Positions 59,013 through 64,000 of a DNA stretch of 64,000 bases are shown here, in pieces. Location of the stretch: contig MJGA01000004.1 in NCBI GenBank assembly GCA_001910725.1, forward strand, positions 2,294,001 to 2,358,000. Reading direction: 5' to 3'. The DNA is from Phanerodontia chrysosporium (taxonomy: Eukaryota > Basidiomycota > Agaricomycetes > Polyporales > Phanerochaetaceae). Made by a program: the position numbers and the translations under genes. The notes under the pieces were generated by a model. That model saw only the letters and a program-made list of their open reading frames with translations, was not told the origin of the DNA and did no database searches. Each line of letters opens with the position of its first letter. Position 1 is the first letter of the stretch.

Positions 59013-61334
59013 CTATATCATAATCGGTGCTTCTTCCGCCTCCTTGCCCTCCGCGATTCTTTCCTTGCGCACTCGTTCCGCCTCCCGCAGGGCATGGAGG
59101 ACCGTGTGGAGATCCGTGCGCTCTTCAGCTTTCATTTGCCAGCACGCATTCATCACGGCCCATAGCTCGTCAGTGATCCACTTGTTCTCCTCCGGCCTCA
59201 AGGGCTTCACCCCTTGCAAGATGGACATGGAGACCTGGAGGTCGCGTCGCATTGATACGAACGGAATCTCGTCGACGAAGACCTCGTACATGACCATCGC
59301 AAACGACCACACGTCGCTGTACACGGTGGGGACATGTTTGCCCTGCAGCTCGGGCGGATGCCAGCGCGGGTCGGGTCCGCGAGTGACGGTCTCCCAATTA
59401 GGGTTATCTTCCTTGACAGAGTCGAGGATGATTTTGGAAAGCCCGAATTGGGAAACAAGCGGTCTTCCCTGTTAAGAAATAAGCAGCGAGGACAATCCAC
59501 AAGAGGGTGGCTTACGTCGTCTGAGATGAGAATATTAGACTGTAAACCAACAGCGTTAGCTCGCTGATAGAGAGACGAAAGACTGCCAAGTAATTTGACT
59601 GACCGCTTTCACTACCGGGATTTAAGTTAATGTACCGAAGGACCGGGACATGGCAAATAACTCACAATTCCCATGAACGATATTCTTCTGGTGTAAGTGA
59701 ATCAATCCTTCTGCAGCACCAGCGAGCTGGGGATATAAGCGTAAGCGTACGTCAGGAGCTTTCCAGTACATACAAGATGGTAAATATCCACGTCAGGGTT
59801 TCTCCGTCTGTATCTGTGCGCATATGTTAGTGCATACAGGAGCAGCCGGGACAGGGGCATACTCTTTGATGTTCCCGTTCTCTTCCATTGTCGAGACCTT
59901 CGCCAAGGTGAGAAACGCCCACGAACGAATCGAGTATCATATCCCTCTTACCAGAGTGAACGAGCGAAGAACCTTGGATGTCACGCCGATCATGGTGTGT
60001 ACGTTAGGATGATCGTAAACCTTGCACACGGAAAATGTTTTCAGAGCGTTCACAAAGCGCTAATACTGTATGTCAGCTTAAGGGACCAGCAATGGCTGAG
60101 GATGCCTTTACCTTCTTAGCCTTCTCGGAAGTGTTGGGAATGCCGCGAAACTCCTTGGCTGCCACCTGTGCCGCCGCTCGTCAGACGCGTTGAAAAATTG
60201 TGGGGGGAAAATTTACTTACACTTGAATCCAAGTAATTTCCAACGTACCCACTTGCCCACTGTGTAGCCCACTTAGGCGTGCACTCTCCTTCCTCATTTC
60301 TCGAGACGTGCAAAGCGCAGCCAAGATCGATCACGTCCGGTAACTTCAGACCAGTCTGCAGGGCAAACTCTTTGATGGCTTGGTTGACCTCTGTGAATAG
60401 TATGTTAAACTGGGCGCGACTCAGTGCCACTCCAGCGACGTTCAGCTCGCTGTCGGATTTCCATGATGCTTCCGTCATCATCTCTACGAACTATGATACG
60501 CTCAGTAAGTTGGTCATACTTTGACTAATAACCATACGCACGCCGTGGCCACGATTTAGAAGCTTCTGTGACTCCTCGACAGGGATCTGTTTGCCGTTCT
60601 TCGACTCTCCGATCGCCCGATACAGGTCAAGTACCAAATCGTCCTTCGCAACGACGAGGTTCTTGAGCTCGACCATCTTCTTCACCGCATCCTTATTCCC
60701 GGTCATCTGAACGAAAGGTTGCTGAGCAAGATGACCGGGCCTCAGAATGCTGACGTACGTTGAATAAGTCTATCCGTTCCTGAAGCAGCTTATCCAGATG
60801 CTCCAGTCGTTGTTTGATCTCCCCGTCTTTCACTACATTGACGTGAGACCGCGATAAAGTTGGTTAAAGCTGTGAAGTAGCGTACTCAGGAGCTTCAACG
60901 GAGAGTATCCGGCGATGCTATCGATTTCGGTACAGATTTCCTCGAGCAAACTTCCGACAGTGAGCTGACGAGTAAGTGCTTGGGCCAAGAAACGTACACA
61001 ATAAACTCGTCAACCGGTGGTGGGAGGTCCTTGTTGTGAATGACAGTCTTCAGATGGCGTTCGAAGGCATCCTGAAAATCTCCGCATTTCGCCGCCAGCC
61101 GATGACACTCGACCTGAGATAGAGAATCCGAGTAGTCAATAGCGATATATCACAGCAGGCGGTAAAATACCATACCTGCCTATGTTTGCAATTCCTGAGT
61201 TTGTCTTGGACGAATTTTGCCGCTATGGATACCGCCGGTATGCCGGGTATGCCAGACATATTGGCAGCAGAGACACTTGCATTGACCGCAAGTCGAGCGG
61301 TCTGCGACGTCGCAGCCTGCACAGCGGCGTTCAT
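59013..61334 (-). CDS. MLKL-like protein: four-helix N-terminus plus pseudokinase
   Basis: Predicted four-helix-bundle/kinase-like protein of the MLKL type. The N-terminus (61334 to about 60750) is Ala/Val-rich then helical: VSIAAKFVQDKL, ECHRLAAKCGDFQDAFERHL, IKQRLEHLDKLLQERIDLF, as in MLKL/HeLo-type bundles. A linker follows (KLPDVIDLGCALHVSRNEEG). The kinase fold begins near 60260 (YVGNYLDSSVAAKEFRGIP) and keeps a VAAK lysine. After splicing, the catalytic loop reads VHGNLKASNILI, with Asn where Asp is required, and the DFG site reads SQFGLS, with Gln for Asp. The C-lobe is intact (DPRWHPPELQGKH, SDVWSFAMVMYEVFVDEIPF). A dead kinase is therefore predicted. About ten introns, including a small exon encoding LKA. 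The start at 61334 is the first ATG of this exon. Function unknown; cell-death execution as in animal MLKL is inference only. Confidence 0.8.
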
Positions 61335-61897
61335 CGTGGGGTAGGGCAAAGCAAGTTTAGGATGGTATGCATGCTCGCCCTTATATGAAGATCTGCCTCG
61401 AGGACCTGGTCCTTGTCCTCACGTCTTCTATCACGACAGGAGCGATGATAGACGCTCTGTGCCGTAGCCAGCAACCAACACAATAACCATGTGCTTTTTC
61501 CGCCATGTCCCCGGAGTATCGGAAGCCTTCCTCCAGCCGAGGCCTCCAAACTCCAGCGGGCACGCCTGTGCGACTCTGAGCGAATTGCACAAAGACAGGA
61601 CCTATGTTAACGGGGGACATCTTGTCTTTGTATACAGAGGATGCCCAGAGTCTAGATAGACTGCCGTGTCAGTCGGCGCGTGGGATAGTAGGATGCGGTA
61701 CAAACCTTGTACGGTTCAGCGCGTGTGACAGTGGCTGTTCATTTCCACAGCAGCCGGAAGCGGCGCATCAAGGGCGCATCAAAGATGGTTGATGCGCTTC
61801 CACGTGAGATCAAGCGCGCAAAGTTTCTGCTCGCTCCCGCCCGCCGCACGGTCAATCTCTGTTTAGCTCTCACAACCTACCCTGCCCGTCGTCAAGT
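61335..61897. promoter_or_regulatory. Divergent promoter region MLKL-like / SDA1
   Basis: 563 bp between divergent start codons, so it holds both promoters. Short frames inside it lack content. An upstream ATG in another frame (about 61786) precedes the SDA1 start and could be a leader ORF start if the transcript begins that far up. Confidence 0.4.
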
Positions 61898-64000
61898 ATG
61901 GGTCGAGGGATACTGCTCACATCCAACCTCCCCCAATTGCAGAATCTCATAAAGCGGGATCCTGCGGCCTACAAGGAAGAGTTCCTTCAGCAATGGAACC
62001 ACTACAACTCCGTCCGCCAAATATTCCACATTAATCCGGACGAAAATGCCCAGCATTTCCGGGAGCTCGTGACCTTCATTGCGCAGGTGTGTATCTGCAC
62101 AAGTGCTCACATAGGAGATAATCTCATGCATAGGCTTAGGTCGCACAATGCTATCCGAAAGAGACGGCCGACTTTCCGTCTCAGCTGTCCACTCTGCTCC
62201 TCGAAAACTACGGGTCGCTGTCCCCTGATACCAGGAAGAGCCTGGTGCAAAATCTGGTTATGCTTCGCAACAAAGATGTTATCACATCTATCGAGTGAGT
62301 CCCCACTCTTCGATTGTACCGCGGCTGCTTATGAGCATACCAGGCTTTTGAAGACCCTGTTTCCTCTACTACCTAGGACAACGTCGTCTGCCCTTCGCGC
62401 CAACATTCGGAAGACGATTCTGTCAGATATCAGGACAGCCAATCTCCGCACGAAAAATCACAAGTTGAACCGTGCCGTGCAGGCTATGCTATTCGGTATG
62501 GTCGAGCGTGGTATGGATGCTGAGGTGACGGGCGACAAGGGTAAGGCGAGAGCAAGCGCAGCGGGTCAGGGTGAGGAGGCGATGTGGGCTATTGTATTGA
62601 CCAAGGAGCTCTGGAAGAAGGGCATTTGGTGCGTTCGGCTCACATAAGACTTGCCCTGGCATTGATTGCTGAACAGGAACGACGCAAAAACGGTCTCCAT
62701 TGTCGCCTTGGGCTGCTTCCACCCTGTTGTGAAGGTTCAGAGTGCATCCTTACATTTCTTCCTTGGGGGTGAAGAGGAAGACGAAGACAGCGAAGACGAA
62801 GACGAGGAGGTACGTGTGTACTCCATAATACTGCCCTTCTATGACTCACCAATTCCTTCAGCTTCCAGATCCCAAGTCCTTGCAACATCGTAGGGAGATC
62901 AACAAGAAGACTCGTAGTGGAGAGAAGAAGCTCCAGAAGCAACTGAAGACAATCAAGCAGAAACGGAAGAAGAAAGCGGAAACCACCTCCACTAACTTCC
63001 CTGCTTTGCAGCTACTGAACGACCCACAAACGTTTGCCGAGAAGCTCTATGACATCCTGAACCGCTACGACAAACGTTTCAGTCTCGACCACAAAATCCT
63101 GATCATGCAGCTCCTCTCCCGAGTCATGGGCTCGCACAAACTCTGCGTCCTCGGCTTCTACACGTATATCGTGAAGTACCTTGCACACCACCAGCTGCGT
63201 GTGCCAGCGATCCTCGTTGCGCTTGCGCAGAGCGTGCACGAATACACGCCACCAGACGCCTTGTCACCCGTCGTGCGCAAGCTTGCACACGAGTTCGTGC
63301 ACCCCGGTGTTGGTGCCGAAGTCATCGCAGCGGGTCTGAACAGCATACGCGAGGTGTGCCGGCGGCAGCCGTGGGCGATGGAGGAAGACCTGCTTGGTGA
63401 CCTGATTGAATATCGCAAGAGCCGCGACAAGGCCGTCACTGCGGCCGCGCGCGGTCTGCTCCAGCTTTTCCGCGAGGTCAACCCTGGCATGCTCAAGCGG
63501 CGCGAGCGCGGAAAGGATGCTAGCATGGGCATTGCCAAGGGCACGCAGCCGCTGCCGTTCGGACACAGTGCGGAGGCCGCGGTCGATATCGAGGGTCTTG
63601 TGCTCCTCGAGGATCACCTCCGGAAGTTGCGGGAGGAGGACGGTGTTGCCTCGGACGCCGAGGAGGAGGAAGATGACGAAGGGGCCTGGGAAGGATGGGA
63701 CGTTGAAGAAGACTCCTCGGACGAGAGCGAGGACGGATGGGTCAACGTCGAGAGTGACAGCGAGGATCTCGAGATTAGCGATAGCGAGGACGAAGACGGG
63801 ACTAGCAAGAAGAAGGAGAAGTCGAAAGCCAAGAAGAAGAAGGGCGAAGAGAGCGGTGATGAGGATGAGGACCTGGACAAAGACGAGGACAAGGAACCCG
63901 AGGCCCAGAGGGTATCGACGCTCGCAACCACCAAGATCCTTACACCCGCTGATTTCGCGCTGCTCAACGAACTACGCATCAAGGAGGCATCTGAGAAGGT
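61898..64000 (+). CDS. SDA1: Ribosome-biogenesis protein Sda1, cut at window edge
   Basis: Nucleolar factor for 60S ribosome assembly and export, also needed for actin organisation and G1 progression in yeast. The start at 61898 matches the family N-terminus: SNLPQLQNLIKRDPAAYKEE, then FLQQWNHYNSVRQIFHINPD. Further blocks are QCYPKETADFPSQLSTLLLE, LVMLRNKDVITS, KELWKKGIWNDAKTVSIVAL, ALQLLNDPQTFAEKLYDILN, FYTYIVKYLAHHQLRVPAIL and AARGLLQLFREVNPGMLKRR. An acidic stretch (about 63640-63900) follows and then the conserved STLATTKILTPADFALLNEL. The reading continues past 64000, so the C-terminus is missing. About four short introns near the 5' end; the first is 62087 to about 62130. It is divergent from the MLKL-like gene. 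Confidence 0.95.

Overview
The window reads as nuclear DNA of a filamentous basidiomycete, most likely an Agaricomycete of the polypore type (inference). Nearly every gene is cut by several short introns of about 45-60 nt with GT-AG ends, intergenic gaps are short, and coding GC is fairly high. The families also fit: tandem microsomal P450s, an Rco1-like double-PHD protein, a fasciclin-domain secreted protein, Zn2Cys6 regulators, and a four-helix-bundle/kinase-like protein of the MLKL type. No plastid, mitochondrial or bacterial block is visible.

Layout. 1-8.3 kb is an accessory P450 cluster: two intact 12-exon cytochrome P450 paralogues (658-2779 and 5241-7346), a decayed third copy between them (4172-4805), and a small orphan gene (3020-3484). 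From 8.3 to 20.8 kb lie a small unknown protein, an Rco1-like histone-deacetylase-complex subunit (-), the exocyst subunit SEC3 (-), a mitochondrial ribosomal protein uL15m (+) and the splicing factor PRP38 (-). 20.8-23.1 kb is non-genic and repeat-bearing, with a short minisatellite and a degenerate five-copy tandem repeat. 23.1-27.8 kb holds an MFS transporter and a fasciclin-domain secreted protein, both on the minus strand. 28.8-33.3 kb is a divergent pair, the V-ATPase catalytic subunit A (-) and proteasome ATPase RPT1 (+); RPT1 carries an apparent one-base deletion in its Walker A codons.

33.3-39.4 kb is gene-poor apart from one small unknown gene (35212-35969). 39.4-46.0 kb contains a tRNA isopentenyltransferase with a C-terminal zinc finger (-) and a chromodomain/coiled-coil protein (-). 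The latter starts head-to-head, only 70 bp away, with a mitochondrial dehydrogenase kinase of the PDK/BCKDK type (+). 46.5-52.4 kb is one very large DYRK/Pom1-type kinase gene (-) with a long disordered N-terminal region. 53.8-54.8 kb is a compact Zn2Cys6 regulator (+) with a palindrome beside a TATA box upstream. 54.8-59.0 kb shows no convincing gene. The window ends with an MLKL-like protein whose kinase domain has lost both catalytic aspartates (59013-61334, -) and, divergent from it, the ribosome-biogenesis factor SDA1, cut by the window edge.

Most genes are unrelated housekeeping functions, so no operon-like logic is expected. Groups that may work together are the P450 pair (recent duplication, probably related oxidations) and possibly the divergent pairs sharing short promoters (VMA1/RPT1, chromodomain protein/BCKDK, SEC3/uL15m, MLKL-like/SDA1). 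Splice sites were read by eye. They are firm where paralogue or family alignment forces them (both P450s, RPT1, uL15m, SEC3 parts, the Zn2Cys6 gene) and softer elsewhere.
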